A DNA stretch of 64,000 nt from Strigamia acuminata (taxonomy: Eukaryota; Arthropoda; Chilopoda; Geophilomorpha; Linotaeniidae), in contig OX442316.1 of the NCBI GenBank assembly GCA_949358305.1, positions 10,664,001 to 10,728,000 on the forward strand. The letters run 5' to 3'. Each line of letters opens with the position of its first letter. Within the stretch, counting starts at the first letter, position 1. The position numbers and the translations under genes are program-made. Under the pieces are notes generated by a model, which saw only the letters and a list, made by a program, of their open reading frames with translations, did not search any database and had not been told where the DNA came from. This document shows, in pieces, positions 8,677 to 20,791 of the stretch.

Positions 8677-11600
8677 ATGGAGCACCCTGCGTCTAGTTGG
8701 GCCGATGTGTCGGCTGCCTCAACCGAGCCCACAAACACAGTCCCCACAGCTACAACCCCACCATTGGCTGACGAGTCTAACGAAGGTCATAACGAACAAA
8801 ACCCATCGATGCCGCCTGAGAATTACGCCGGCGAAGAGCAATTACCGACGGAAGACGAACTGGAACGACACCGACAACAAGAAGATTTATCCCCAACGCC
8901 ACATACACCTCACACGTACAAATCCCTTTCTCCAAACCCGATGCTGACTGGAGAAAAAGATATTCTCTATACGTCATTGGAAGCAGCAAATGCCACCCAC
9001 ACGATTAGTACACTGCAAGCGATGCAACCAACATACAGCGGATCCCCAGGTCCAACGTACGCCACGTATTCACGAGAGATGTATGTTAGTGGGGCATCAC
9101 CAAAATCAATTTTACCTCCGTACGAATCAACTTCGGCTCTACATAACGCTACCTCAGCAATTGTCCATCACACGTCATCTCCTTATGGATCACCCGGACT
9201 GGTAACGTTGACTACGAGTATGCCTTACAACCAGTCACCTGGCTTGCAACAATCTTCGCAAACTACTTGGTCGCCTCAACATCAGCAAGTCATTGATTAC
9301 GGATCTGCTGGGTATAAAGATAAATAAATGAATAATTTTTAACATGGTGTCAGTTTTAGTTGTAGGGTACTCCAATTAATTTAATTCATTTTTTGTTAAT
9401 TTAATGATTTTGGACATTGCTATTGGTTTGTAGTAACTAATGACCATGTTTATAGGTTTATAGTTAGGAAAACCCAAAATAAAATGATTTTTTTTTTAAT
9501 TTCCAGTGGTTGTTAATTACTGTTTAATTGAAAATAGTTTCTATTACCACAGATTGGCTACTGGTCTACCGAACCTGACTCCATTGCCTAGTCTTATGTT
9601 TAGTGGCCAGTCACCAATGCTAAGTGCAGGAAGTTCACCGGGAGAATTGGTGGACTTGCAACGCTCCAGCAATGGCTGTTTGCAAACTTATCCGACGTAT
9701 ACCGTACGAGCCGAAGCCGCTAATCAATGGACAACAGGTGCCAACATGTTGTACGATAACTCAGCCAGTGCGATGACACATGGTCTTCATGCACCAGAAT
9801 TGATGGGAAGAAGATTAACTCCCGAAGGTAATTAAACACCAAAATTATGGCCAAGAGGTGAAAAACAGCTGTAATTGCAATAGATTTATTATTGATCAAA
9901 CGATCACATCGAAACAAATCCTTAATTTGATTTTGTTTATCAAAGTGAACTTGCTCGGGCAAAAACTCATTAAAAAGATTAATCATGTGTGAGGTGAGGT
10001 AAACTCACAAGAGTCGAGTATGGGGCTCTTAAAATGTAATAATTTTTTATTTTTTATTCTAATTCCAATGCAGCAATCAGTTCTCCGCCATTTAATCAAT
10101 GCAACAGATAATGGATGCAAATTTAAGTCGTAAACTACACCATATGTTCAAGTGTACTGTTTTTATGAGTTAATTTTAGCTCAAATAACGTGTAATCTGA
10201 AATGTTATCTTAAAAGCTAACTATATTTACATTTTCTTCAACACCGTACTCATTACTTAATTTTTTTTTTATTAATTTTTTTCCCGTCAATCTTTCTATT
10301 ATGCAGAAGAAGTTGATTTGTATGCCGAAGGCCGAGAATGTGTCAACTGTGGAGCCATATCAACTCCCCTTTGGAGGAGAGATGGAACTGGTCATTATTT
10401 ATGCAACGCTTGTGGGTTATACCATAAGATGAACGGAACCAATAGACCCTTACAAAGACCTATTAAAAGAATGGTCAGTTGATAATCAAGAAAAAAATTT
10501 AGTTGTTTATTTATTTGTTTATTTATTTTTATTAGCCTTGTGTTACTCAAAATGGCGGTGTTGGAGGGAGCAATCGTCGGATGGGTTTATCGTGCGCCAA
10601 TTGCCAAACGACTAATACTACACTGTGGCGTCGGAACAATCAAGGCGAACCCGTGTGCAATGCTTGTGGACTCTACTTCAAATTGCATAATGTAAGTGGG
10701 AAAAATAGAAGCGATTTTGCACGAGGAAAAGCGCCGAACGTAATGCGCCAATGTGGCGCCTGTATGTTTCAAGTGCAACCAATGAAGGAAAAAAATTCAA
10801 ACTCTTGGGAAAATACGAAAGAGGCTCTGCCAATCTCATCAACTTGGGCGGAGCGACAAAATGCAGTTCGCAACCCCATTCGCGCGATTGGACGGAAAGA
10901 AATGAATATTACAAAGCGCATAAAAAATACGAACGAACAAGAGAAATTCCAACAAAAATCACAAGAAAAAAATGAAAATAAAAAATCCAACCAACAAAAT
11001 TTCAAGAAAAAATTTTAAATTTCCCAAAAAAAAAAAATATATATATATATATATTTTCAAAAAATTAAATTTGTAAGAGAAAAATGAAAAATCTGATTCG
11101 TTTAAATATTGAAAAATAAAAAACGAACTCCAGCTGTTTCTAATTATTAGTTCTCGTCTTTATCAGCTAGCTACTGCTGTTCGTTGGTTGTTTATCCCAT
11201 TGAAGGGTTTGTCCACAGAAACAACACATGAAATTGCTCTGCGTTTAGACCACCATAGAGTGTGGGGGGTGGGGGGAAAGAAGACGAGGAGGGTGTGGAA
11301 GAAAGATAAGGTGGCGCGTGGACTTTAGGGAGGAGGGAGATCGAGGGCTCAGACTGACTGGCCTCGATTCCATTACGGACACAGACACTGAGGCAGACGG
11401 GGTGAGGGGACTAAAACGGGTCTATGGTACCACTTGAAAATTTTGAGCCTAATTTGCCACTCCTTAATGAACAATTCAAGTTGGTGGTTAACACTGATGC
11501 TATTTTCGGCTTTACAACGGAAATCGTGCAGACTAATTAAACAAATCAAAGCATTTTAATGGCGGAAATCAGTTAAATGGTTTGTACAACCGCTTGATAC

Positions 11601-12453
11601 CTGAAACGAGAGATAAAAATACATATCTCTTGTTGTAAGGTCTTAAATCCCTTTATCGGCTTTATCAAATTTGTTTTACAGATTACGACAAGTAATTGTC
11701 TTTAAACTACTTTACGTATAACTTAAAACCTCATTCAATTATTGCGATAAGATTACTACGTAAAAATAATATTTATTGCCTTGTATCAATGTTATTCGGG
11801 GCCTGCACTGAATAATTGTTAATTGTTTTAGGTGAACCGACCAATGGCGATGAAAAAAGACGGGATTCAAACGAGAAAACGAAAACCAAAGAGCGCGTCG
11901 TCGGTTTCCTCTTCCACCGCTGATACCAAACCGAAAATAATCCCCAAACATTCCTGTAAGCTTTCTAAATAATTCTACAACGAATATAATTAATTATCGG
12001 TGATTTTCTCACAGATGACAAGGCGTCTAATAGGGGAAGCCCGAACATATCTTCTTCAATTTATCATCCTCATTACGAAATCAAACAGGAACCGTCCGCC
12101 ATTTACACACCATCAGTTGCAACAATCCCACGTACTGCGACCGGTTTAAACACAAGTAACAACACCATGGGATTGCCTCTCGTGTCCAGCTTGAACAATT
12201 CGACTTCTCGATTAACGTAAAACAGATCCCACGAAAGAAGGGTCGAATTACATTGAAAAATAAACATTTTTCTTTTGATGGATATAGATTGCCTCCTCTA
12301 GAGTCTGCTCTTGCAATGATGATGCCCACTGGTGTACCGCTGGGAAATATTTCGCCAACTTCACCCCAAGCACCACAAGCTATTCCTGTCGACTTGGATG
12401 GGAACGAAAGCAAAAATATGAGTGTATCCATGTCACACGACGCTATGTCATAA
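8677..12453 (+). CDS. srp: serpent, GATA factor with two fingers
   Basis: Exons 8677-9311, 9553-9827, 10307-10473, 10536-10691, 11832-11955, 12015-12216 and 12288-12453 give 574 codons with consistent phases. The first 300 residues are Ser/Thr/Pro/Tyr-rich activation-type sequence. The N-finger ([19 protein letters not shown]) follows, then the C-finger with the serpent-type signature [20 protein letters not shown] and KLHN-VNRP, and a basic tail. A KQEP sequence after it fits a sumoylation consensus. In insects serpent specifies haemocytes, fat body and endoderm and acts upstream of GATAe. The start is the first ATG after a 5' UTR acceptor. The last splice (donor AAC|GTAAAA) is weak. Without it the protein ends at 12219 as ...RLT, so two C-termini are possible. 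The N-finger exon is separate, as in Drosophila where its inclusion is regulated. Confidence 0.88.
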
Positions 12454-12814
12454 AACACAACGAAAGAAATTTTTATGGAATAATTAATGAATTGTTTTTA
12501 AGTTTTAGATTTATTTGTGATCACTATTGGTTGTATTATATGTGAACGTGCGTTATTATTTTCAGTTTACTGTACCTTTTATTGCCCCATAATAATTATC
12601 AATTCAATTATGTTTCTTTGGGCTTTTAAATGCAAAAATGTTCAAATTCCTTTATTCTTTTTCTTCTTTTTCTAGTTTGTTCTATATACGTGAGCTTTGA
12701 TAATAGATATAGAAATGAAATTCTAGTCACGTTTTATTTTTACAGATTTTAAACATGTTATAAAAATGAAATGATCCAATTACATATCTTTGTGAGTAAT
12801 TAATATATTACGGG

Positions 12815-12820
12815 AATAAA
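12815..12820 (+). terminator. serpent polyadenylation signal
   Basis: AATAAA about 360 bp after the serpent stop codon, followed by T/G-rich sequence. Confidence 0.5.
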
Positions 12821-13021
12821 ATGATTTTTGATGGTTGTGAAAATCGCATTAATTTGTAAAATCAAAATTAAAAATTTTAAAAAATTAAAAAAATAAAAAA
12901 ATACCTTATGTGCTGAGCATGCGTGGAAAACTGGGGCGACACGTGCAGGGTGGACATATGGTTGCATTCAGAAGACAATGTCACCGCTACCAACACATCA
13001 CAAGTGTGCGCACCCATTCAT

Positions 13022-13038
13022 CACGTGACCCTTGACCT
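13022..13038. promoter_or_regulatory. E-box plus DR1 nuclear-receptor site
   Basis: CACGTG overlaps TGACCCTTGACCT. The latter read on the minus strand is AGGTCA-A-GGGTCA, a direct repeat with one-base spacing, the type bound by HNF4 and USP/RXR partners. It sits in a local GC-richer island between serpent and pannier. Confidence 0.4.
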
Positions 13039-16000
13039 CGTTTGCATCTGGCGCCATCCGCGACTGCACTGCAACAGGAGAAAGCAACTAAATGCGTTTT
13101 TACACGAAGGCCATGTACATTAACAACAAAAAAAATGTTCAAGAGAACGTGCCGCATTTAAAACAAGAATTAGGGTAAAAAAAAAAACAACCTACCCTAA
13201 ATATATCTCTGAAACAATACTTTGGACAACAATAAACGACAAATTGTTATTTGCAATTGTCTCAATTTGACTTGAAAATCATGGAAACGTGAAAATCGTG
13301 AGAGAAATGTCAAAAATTTGATGTCTTTTTTTCTCCCCTTATACTCTCCTCATCATGTAAGCTATTCGTCTTAATCCAGAAGCCATGTCGAGAAGTTTTT
13401 TTGATGCCGCCGATAGAAAAGCCTCTAATGGCGCAAACAGGCCCAGAGTATAAACAAAAGGAAGTAGTCTGGTGATGCTCACCTTTATAGCCGAAAGGGG
13501 TTCAGGGGAGTGTGGACGTGTTATTCACCACTTAGAATATAAACAGATTATTTCGTAATGAGTACAGATCTGGAACTGAAGTACAACATGTCTTTCAAGA
13601 TGTTTTGATGGCCATAGAACTTGTTTGTATTCGAATATTTATATAAAACTGCAGGAGATTGAGTGTCCAACTATTTTTAAAAGTATTTGCAGCCTGGACC
13701 AATCTCTCACATTGCTGCAACAACACTTTTTCAAAAGGAAATTAATTTTATACAATGTTTACAAATAAAAAGACAGCCACTTTAGTTTAATGATGGGAAT
13801 ACGACAAGAGATCTCCATTAAAAAGCTTAAAAAACTGTATTCACTTTATAAATAACATCATTAATGGTCGATTTTTTTTTGAAATTATAATTATAAATGT
13901 GTATTATAAGCTAATTGATGCATAAATTAGATTAAATTTATTAAATAATAGTAGTTTTAGTTTATTTGACTTTATAATATAGCATAATTCAAATTTTTAC
14001 GACTTATTTGAAAACTAGGGTGTGTTTTTCGTTCCATCAGTTTTCTTTTTACTAATTGCTTTCAGCAGTGCCACTCTCTCTATAACAAACTCAACCTTGG
14101 TTATATTCATTTGGCGCGCATACAAATTCACTTTAATGTATTTTCCAGACGGTGGTATGGACTGTTTACAAAATAAAGAAAGAAAAAAAATTTTTTCTAT
14201 GTCACTTACTTTTTTTTTCTGCTGGAATAAAACAATTTAGTGAAATAGTTTCCAATTTGTCTTGTAATCACTACTCATCTAAAGTTTTAGTCCTGTCATT
14301 AAACTTGAAAGATAAAAAAAAAAATTAAAATGGCTCCACAGTAGAAAAAGTGAGTGTCACTTGTTTTCGATGGCAAGACTCGCCTTTAATTGCCGTGTTG
14401 AGCTTTATCTGAAGAAGAAGATAATCGACAAATCGTGTAAGGATCTCCGAGAAAAAAACTGACAGACCTCTTCATCAACGAGCCCGGCTGGAGCCGCGCA
14501 GGCGCATTCACTATGACAACAAAATACTTTGCATTTCGTCAAAAAAGAGAGAAAGGAAATAACAATTCCTGTTTGATTTTAATTTTTTTCGAATTTTGTA
14601 TACCGTACTACAGTAACCCCTAACGGTACGCAAGATTATATTTTCCACCGACATCGTGGGAACTCAGTTGGTGTTGGAAAATGATTACGTCATAGGTGGC
14701 AAGAGTAAAGACACTTTCCAGTCCTTCCCCTTAAGGGTGGCAAACATGATGATGGCGGCCAAAATACAACACCACATACGATGGAACCCACAGTATGTCC
14801 CTAATGGAACTCTCATGGTGGTCTAGGCCTAGTCAAAGGTATATACTCCAGCAAAATTATTTTTAAAAAAAAATTTCTACTTTAAAAGTTTTGGAAAGAT
14901 TGCAAAGTTCCTGTTACAACTCACATAAAATCCAAAATTTAAATTGCAACAATATTGCAATTACAAGCTGACGATAATAAATATGATTCCTTTTCTTTTC
15001 TTTTTTCTTCGAATTGTTTTTTTCTCTCTCGTAATTTTCAACTTGTTTTTATTTTTTGCATGATTCTCATTACAAAACACTTAACATTCCGTCAAACGAC
15101 CAGTCTCACTTTAATTGCCTTTTCGATGCCCGGGCGCGCGCTGCCGCAGGAGAAGCATTACATTGCCATGTTGTCCCGTATCGTCCATTACCATTCTTAT
15201 ATCTAGTCCACCCTTCTTTTCCCCCCTTTCAAATCACCTGTTAGTTAGATAGAAAGATATCTTAACTTTTAAAGACAGGTGGACGAACTTAGACGCCGCT
15301 GTACAAAATATCAAAATATAATCATTCTCTTCAATTTTCTCACATTTTTCATTTCCTTCACATTTTGCGCAACAAAATTCTATAAAAAGGAAACTTTTCT
15401 GTTTTCCCACAAGATGGCCTTCTGGAATCATAAATCGAGACATCTTTTTTTACATCTTTTTAGCCAATCCTCTGGCAAGTATTGCGCTCCTCCTCACAGC
15501 CAAGCACCGCCTTTCCGACAGTGACGAAGTGCAAAAACTCTTTTCTTTTTTTCTTCTTGGTGAGAAGAAAATAAAAATTGGGAGGAAAAAGAAGCCGCCA
15601 GACAGGCAGGCGTCCATTTCGCCTGCGCATGGTTTCAGTGCGCAGTATCACACGAACTGCAAACATTTTGTGGTCTACATCGTTGGAACAACACTGCTGG
15701 CAAAGTGTCGTGGAAAAGTAAACAAACCAACTATACAACAACGTAAGTAAAACAAAACTTAACACAGTATTAGTATGTTAAAAATAAGTCTTTAAAGTTT
15801 AAACATTAAAAAAAAAAATTACATTTTTTAAAAATCTTCATCTTTTAGTATAAAAACTTTCTTTTAATGAACTAATAAATACAAAAACACTTACTCGTAT
15901 ATATCCTGTTACCATCACTTCCTTCCTAACTAAAGCACTTGACGACTTCACGTGCAATTATGATTCAAATCCGCTTTTCAAGCACATGACTGGAATAACA

Positions 16001-17520
16001 AAAACAACCCATGAAAAATATAAACATATATCAATGCAAGATGCAAATTTCTCGAGGCGACGTATTTTTGTCAAGTGGCTAAATGCTGAGGAAAAAAAAA
16101 GTAGGAGGTCATTTTGCTTAATCAGCTATTATATGTTTCAAACACGGCAGCTTGTTAGGCGAGCAAGATTGGAGCGCACTGCGAGATAAAACGGAGGAAA
16201 AAAATCTGCACGTAAAGGAGAAAACAGACGCTCGACATACCGATAGTTAGCGTCGATACTAAAATCGTTTTAATAGCTCTATTAAATTATTAAGAGGACG
16301 GAAAAGGTTTATCGTTGAGAATATTTTCTAAAATAATTTTTTTTCTTTTATCTTAATGGCTTCTGCTTTAAAACTCCGCCTCTGTGGTTTGTATAAGTTG
16401 ATATTTATTTACAGAATATTAGTGTTACGAGAGTGTGAAGGGCCATTTACAAATGAGACGTCTGCTGTCATGCTTGTCCCTCGTGATTTACCCTCCCCTT
16501 AACACCCTCCTCCCACCCAGCTCATCTAGTTGCCTCCTTAGAAGGGGGAGAAAAATGTCTTCGTCTTGTCCGAGTACAGAAGGCGATGAAAAATTATGAG
16601 GCGGAAACTCCGTTTTGGCAAAGGTCTTGGTTCCTTTTTCGACAACTTTGTCGGTCCAACAGATGTATGGAAACTTGTTAGTGCGTTTAAAACAAAAACA
16701 CTAGAGTTGTTTTAACGTTTATTTCACGTTTCAAGCGCCTTTAAAACGACGTTGATTTAAATTTTGTTAGTGATTTGCTTGTAAATAGCCGTGTTTAACA
16801 AATCGGAAAGATTAATAGATTAGTGATAGTGTAAACTCTGGCCAACTTCTTTTCTTTCTCGGTATTGGAAACTCAGCTAATTAAAACGGACGTTTAATTA
16901 GTTTAAGGTGAATGTGTTTGGGTCTTAGGGTTACATCTACTTGCTACCCATCATCATGTGGCGTTGGATTCCGACATCATCATCCCCCAGGGAAATAAAT
17001 CTCAACACCCAAAGTCTCATCTGCCCACGCGCTGTAAATTATTTGCTCTCGCACCGCCCCCATACTCAGAACTTGTTTCTTTACCCTATGTCGAATTGCG
17101 TGATAACCCCTAAAGTGCGAGAAAAAAAAATAATCCCTTAAAAATTCGAACACAACACATTTGATTTAGATTTTATAAAAATAAAAAAATATGTTGATTT
17201 TATATTTATTTAGATTTATTTTATTTTATAGCAATTTATTAGAACATCTTCAAGTTTATTTCGAACCTGGTAGCCATCAGGTGATCAGTCTTTGAGGACC
17301 CTCTATTACTTAAAGCTGGAACTCATAAGACCAGCTAGTTATAAGAGTGTGCTGAATAGTTTGTGGACTACAGATAAGAAAGCGCATGTGAAGAATTCAA
17401 GAATACATCATTAGAAAGTGAAAAATACCGGAAAGGAAAAGTCTAAAGATTTATGCAGAGCGTGTAAATCAGAGTTCCATTTCTGGATTGTCAAATTGCC
17501 ATATCCAATCAACAATAACA

Positions 17521-19351
17521 ATGTTTCAATCAGCACCTCCACCGCCAACTTACCACGACTCCACGTCTTCCAACAGCGCAGTTACGGGCAATGGGCAAAC
17601 GTCGTCCGCTTTTATGCCCACCCCTAGTTCAATGTACGTGGCTGGTACGCGGGGTGTGCTTGGGATGCACCACCATCAATATGTAGCGGCGACTACGGTG
17701 AATCCGACACCGTCAAGTTCGGTCGTGAACCCGAGTAGCCACAGTTTTCACTGGTCTCCGCATCATGCAGTGAGCCAACAACCGGATATTTACTCTACAG
17801 GTAAGAAAAAATTCGTTATTTAGTTTGTTTTTTAATATACGCAATTTAAGACAATAATTAAGCGTTCAAAACGTTAACAAAACATACCTAAATGTCATAC
17901 AAAAATGTTGACTCAGAGGTGAAGTGGTAAGTGCATTTAGCGATCTTCACAGCAGTCAAAATCTGGATTGATGGTCAAGTTTTGACCCACTAAAATATAA
18001 AAGATGTATTTTCGGGATTCTACTTTTCAGATGCAAAAGTATACTGCGGAAGCGCACTTATCTGGTTCTTATAAGTGAAATTTCAAAGTGTACAAATATA
18101 AATTGGATTTACAAATGCAATTTAGGTAGTACAAATTAAAATTCTGGCTCCACTAAAAGTGCTCAAAGTGCCGTAATGTTCTATCTTATAATGACAACAT
18201 CTAACAAGAAATTACCGTATATACAATTTCAGGAAATCGTTATAGTTTTCAATCGTGCAATCGCGATAATGCATACAGAGCTAACGTTTTGCCTACACAT
18301 TTCTCGTCATATATGAGCTCAACTGAGATGAGTCCTAATTGGACTTCATCTTATGACGGTTCTATCCAAAACAGAAGACAGCAATTAGGTACAATATATA
18401 CATATTGATTTAAATGCAATATTGAAATGTATTAATTTAATTTAACTTGATAGATGGGGCTGACTTTTTTGGGGAAGGACGTGAATGTGTCAATTGTGGT
18501 GCAATTTCTACTCCACTGTGGAGGCGGGATGGGACCGGGCATTATTTATGCAACGCTTGCGGACTTTATCATAAAATGAATGGAATCAATCGTCCAATTA
18601 TAAAACCGCAGAGGCGATTGGTGAGTTTTCTATGTTTATAATGAGAGGCATGAATATGAATTTTGATGTTTTAATTTAATAGCAAACTGCAAACCGTCGA
18701 TTAGGTTTGTCCTGTACAAACTGCGGCACATCGACTACAACTCTATGGCGAAGAAATAATGATGGCGAACCCGTGTGCAATGCATGTGGACTCTATCATA
18801 AATTACACGGGGTACGACTAAACTAAACTAAACAAATGTTAAATAAATTCACGAAATTCATTTTTTTGGTCTATAATAGGTCAATAGACCGTTAGCGCTA
18901 CGAAAAGACGGGATTCAAACGAGAAAACGCAAACCAAAAACAAACAAATCTTCAACAGAATCGGACAACACTCCGCCAACAGACGATACATCACCAATTG
19001 GTAAGACCGCAGCATTGTACACGCAAAATGTATAGAATTTTGAGAGAAATTCGGTAGAAAAACTGTAAATATTCCTTTTTAATACACTACATCTCGCGCC
19101 GTAACGGGTGTTCGGCAGCAAAGCTTACAGGAGCAGCGCATAAATTATTTTTGAATATATTTATTTCGTTTGCAGATGCCAAAACTAATATCACCGAAAC
19201 AGCCTCATCTCATTCAACGTGTGACACTAATCGCATAAATACTCCCAACGCACTGATTGATCACCAGATACCTAATTTATCGATGACCAACACTCACGGA
19301 CGTACACTTTATTACGCATCTAATGGCAACACTATTTCTATTGCTACGTAG
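17521..19351 (+). CDS. pnr: pannier, GATA factor with two fingers
   Basis: Exons 17521-17800, 18233-18388, 18454-18620, 18683-18811, 18880-19000 and 19176-19351 total exactly 343 codons. The N-terminal 145 residues are Ser/His/Pro-rich. The N-finger ([28 protein letters not shown]) follows, then the C-finger ([37 protein letters not shown]) with tail [19 protein letters not shown], the vertebrate GATA4/5/6-like form typical of pannier. The C-terminal tail of about 90 residues is short compared with Drosophila Pannier. Pannier patterns dorsal ectoderm, sensory bristles and heart, with its N-finger contacting the FOG cofactor U-shaped. The start ATG has the context CAATAACAATG and is the first that keeps the frame. 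Order and strand after serpent match the conserved insect cluster. Confidence 0.85.
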
Positions 19352-19446
19352 TCATTAAAAGCGTTGAAAAACATAGCACTTGTTCCGTTGTAGTCTTGTT
19401 TTAATAGGTTTTACTTCCCATTTTGTACAATATATATAAAGTTATT

Positions 19447-19467
19447 AATAAAACTAAGTTAAATAAA
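19447..19467 (+). terminator. pannier polyadenylation signals
   Basis: Two AATAAA hexamers (19447-19452 and 19462-19467) lie about 100 bp after the pannier stop codon and are followed by a T-rich stretch. Confidence 0.6.
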
Positions 19468-19530
19468 GTGTCCCCTTTATTCTTTTCTTTTCATTTTACC
19501 TTGATCATGACCCTCAAGTACAGGTATATC

Positions 19531-19550
19531 TGACTTTGACCTGACCTTTG
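19531..19550. promoter_or_regulatory. overlapping nuclear-receptor half-sites
   Basis: Read on the minus strand this is CAAAGGTCAGGTCAAAGTCA, three AGGTCA/AAGTCA-type half-sites packed into 20 bp. It lies about 130 bp upstream of the start codon of the Notch-ligand-like gene and next to a strong donor (CAG|GTAAGT at 19611), so it probably marks that gene's promoter or leader exon. Confidence 0.4.
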
Positions 19551-19676
19551 CGCCCACGATTTGAGCTCAACCCTCCGTATTTGGATCTCCATCATCAGCT
19601 GGAACATCAGGTAAGTTCACACGTCCTTTTCTTGGTCATTGGGTCGCTGACTATTGTGGAAGTAACATCGTTTACA

Positions 19677-20666
19677 ATGGCTGCTTGGGCTCTTTATTTA
19701 CTCGTAATAACAATTTGCTGCGGATTGTCAACACAAGTATAATTTATAGTGGTAAATTCATTTTTATTTTTTAAATTTAATTTTTTTTTACTCTTTAATT
19801 CAGATGACAACATACGGGCATGACAATTTGCAATTGAGTTTTATTTCCGTTAAATCGGATAATCGCTTTTCTGATGCTTTCGGTTGCGATTCGGATCAAG
19901 TTATTAAGCAAAGATATCCCAAAAAATGCGACCTTATTTGGCGAGCATGTTTGTTACCGAAATGTTCATTTACTACTTTCCTAAATTGCACAAAAACTCG
20001 TAAAGATACCACTATAAACCTCGAATGGCGGGTAAGTCTGAGTCTCCCTTAACTTGGATTAAATGTCGTTCCTTGTTTATTACATTTGATGTTAAAAAAA
20101 GGGCGCGTGACAAGTTTGTGGGTGGAGGTCACGCTTGCCATTTCTGTGATGCGGAAGCAGTGTTGCAACTCCCTTGAAAACTTCTTAATTTTTTTAAATT
20201 AGAGATTTATTAAATTTTTGATTTTTTAGGGTGAAAACACCATGTTAATTCAACTGTGGCATTTCGATTCAATGGCTTATGCACACGGACTATCGAATAA
20301 AGGTTTATTTTTTTAAATTTATTTATTTAGTGAATTAAATTTTTAGTATTTTGGTTTCTTCCGAAAACAGCGTTCCAAATGAGAACTGAATTCATCAGTA
20401 AAGTTATTCCATCTCCTACCTGGACAACGTCTCATTTGCACAGCAAAGAATATCATTTCTATTTAAATTCTCGTCTTAGTTGTTCATCCTGCCATCAGAT
20501 GTCGCCTAAACTTGGCGAGCTCTCCAAACGATTTTTTTTCCCTTTCAATAACTTCCAAACAACGTTCGCAAACTTTGTCAACAAAATGTCCGGATTTTCC
20601 TACAGATTAAGTAATATTATTAATTTATTAGATATAATGAAGAGAATTCTTTCCAATATTTTTTAA
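19677..20666 (+). CDS. small secreted Notch-ligand-like protein (MNNL, degenerate DSL)
   Basis: Exons 19677-19736, 19804-20031, 20230-20302 and 20371-20666 give 218 residues with matching phases. Residues 1-20 (MAAWALYLLVITICCGLSTQ) are a signal peptide, and the exon break falls right after it. The following 100 residues align by eye with the MNNL domain of Delta/Serrate: NLQLSFISVKSDN, a CDSD...KKCDLIWRACL block, and NLEWRGENTMLIQLWHFDS matching the family's SWPGTFSLIVEAWH segment. Then PTWTTSHLHSKEYHFYLNS and FFFPFNNF follow the pre-DSL and DSL pattern, but almost all DSL cysteines are absent. There are no EGF repeats and no membrane helix. It may be a soluble modulator or decoy of Notch signalling, or a decaying paralogue. 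The assignment is my alignment from memory. The last 20 residues could be read-through of an unused donor near 20612. Confidence 0.55.
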
Positions 20667-20791
20667 ATTTAATTAAATTACCCATATATTTATTTATATT
20701 TCAAAAATCCACACAATAATAATAATAATAATTAATAATATATTTTAAAAAATGCATTATCAATTTATCATTAAAACTATTAACTTTGTAA

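Larger units (their letters stand above)
12454..17520. other. serpent 3' UTR and pannier upstream region
   Basis: Five kilobases without recognisable coding exons on either strand. AATAAA at 12815-12820 probably ends serpent. Islands of lower AT content stand out at 12.90-13.10, 13.36-13.55, 14.34-14.82, 15.46-15.74 and 16.40-16.70 kb and are the best enhancer or leader-exon candidates for pannier. Several minus- and plus-strand frames of 60-100 codons here have low-complexity or hydrophobic translations that look like chance. Confidence 0.5.

Noticed and set aside
15460-15765. 101-codon minus-strand frame between serpent and pannier
   Set aside because: It has a hydrophobic start and a Lys-rich run but no homology, no splice partner and low-complexity stretches. 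Treated as chance.
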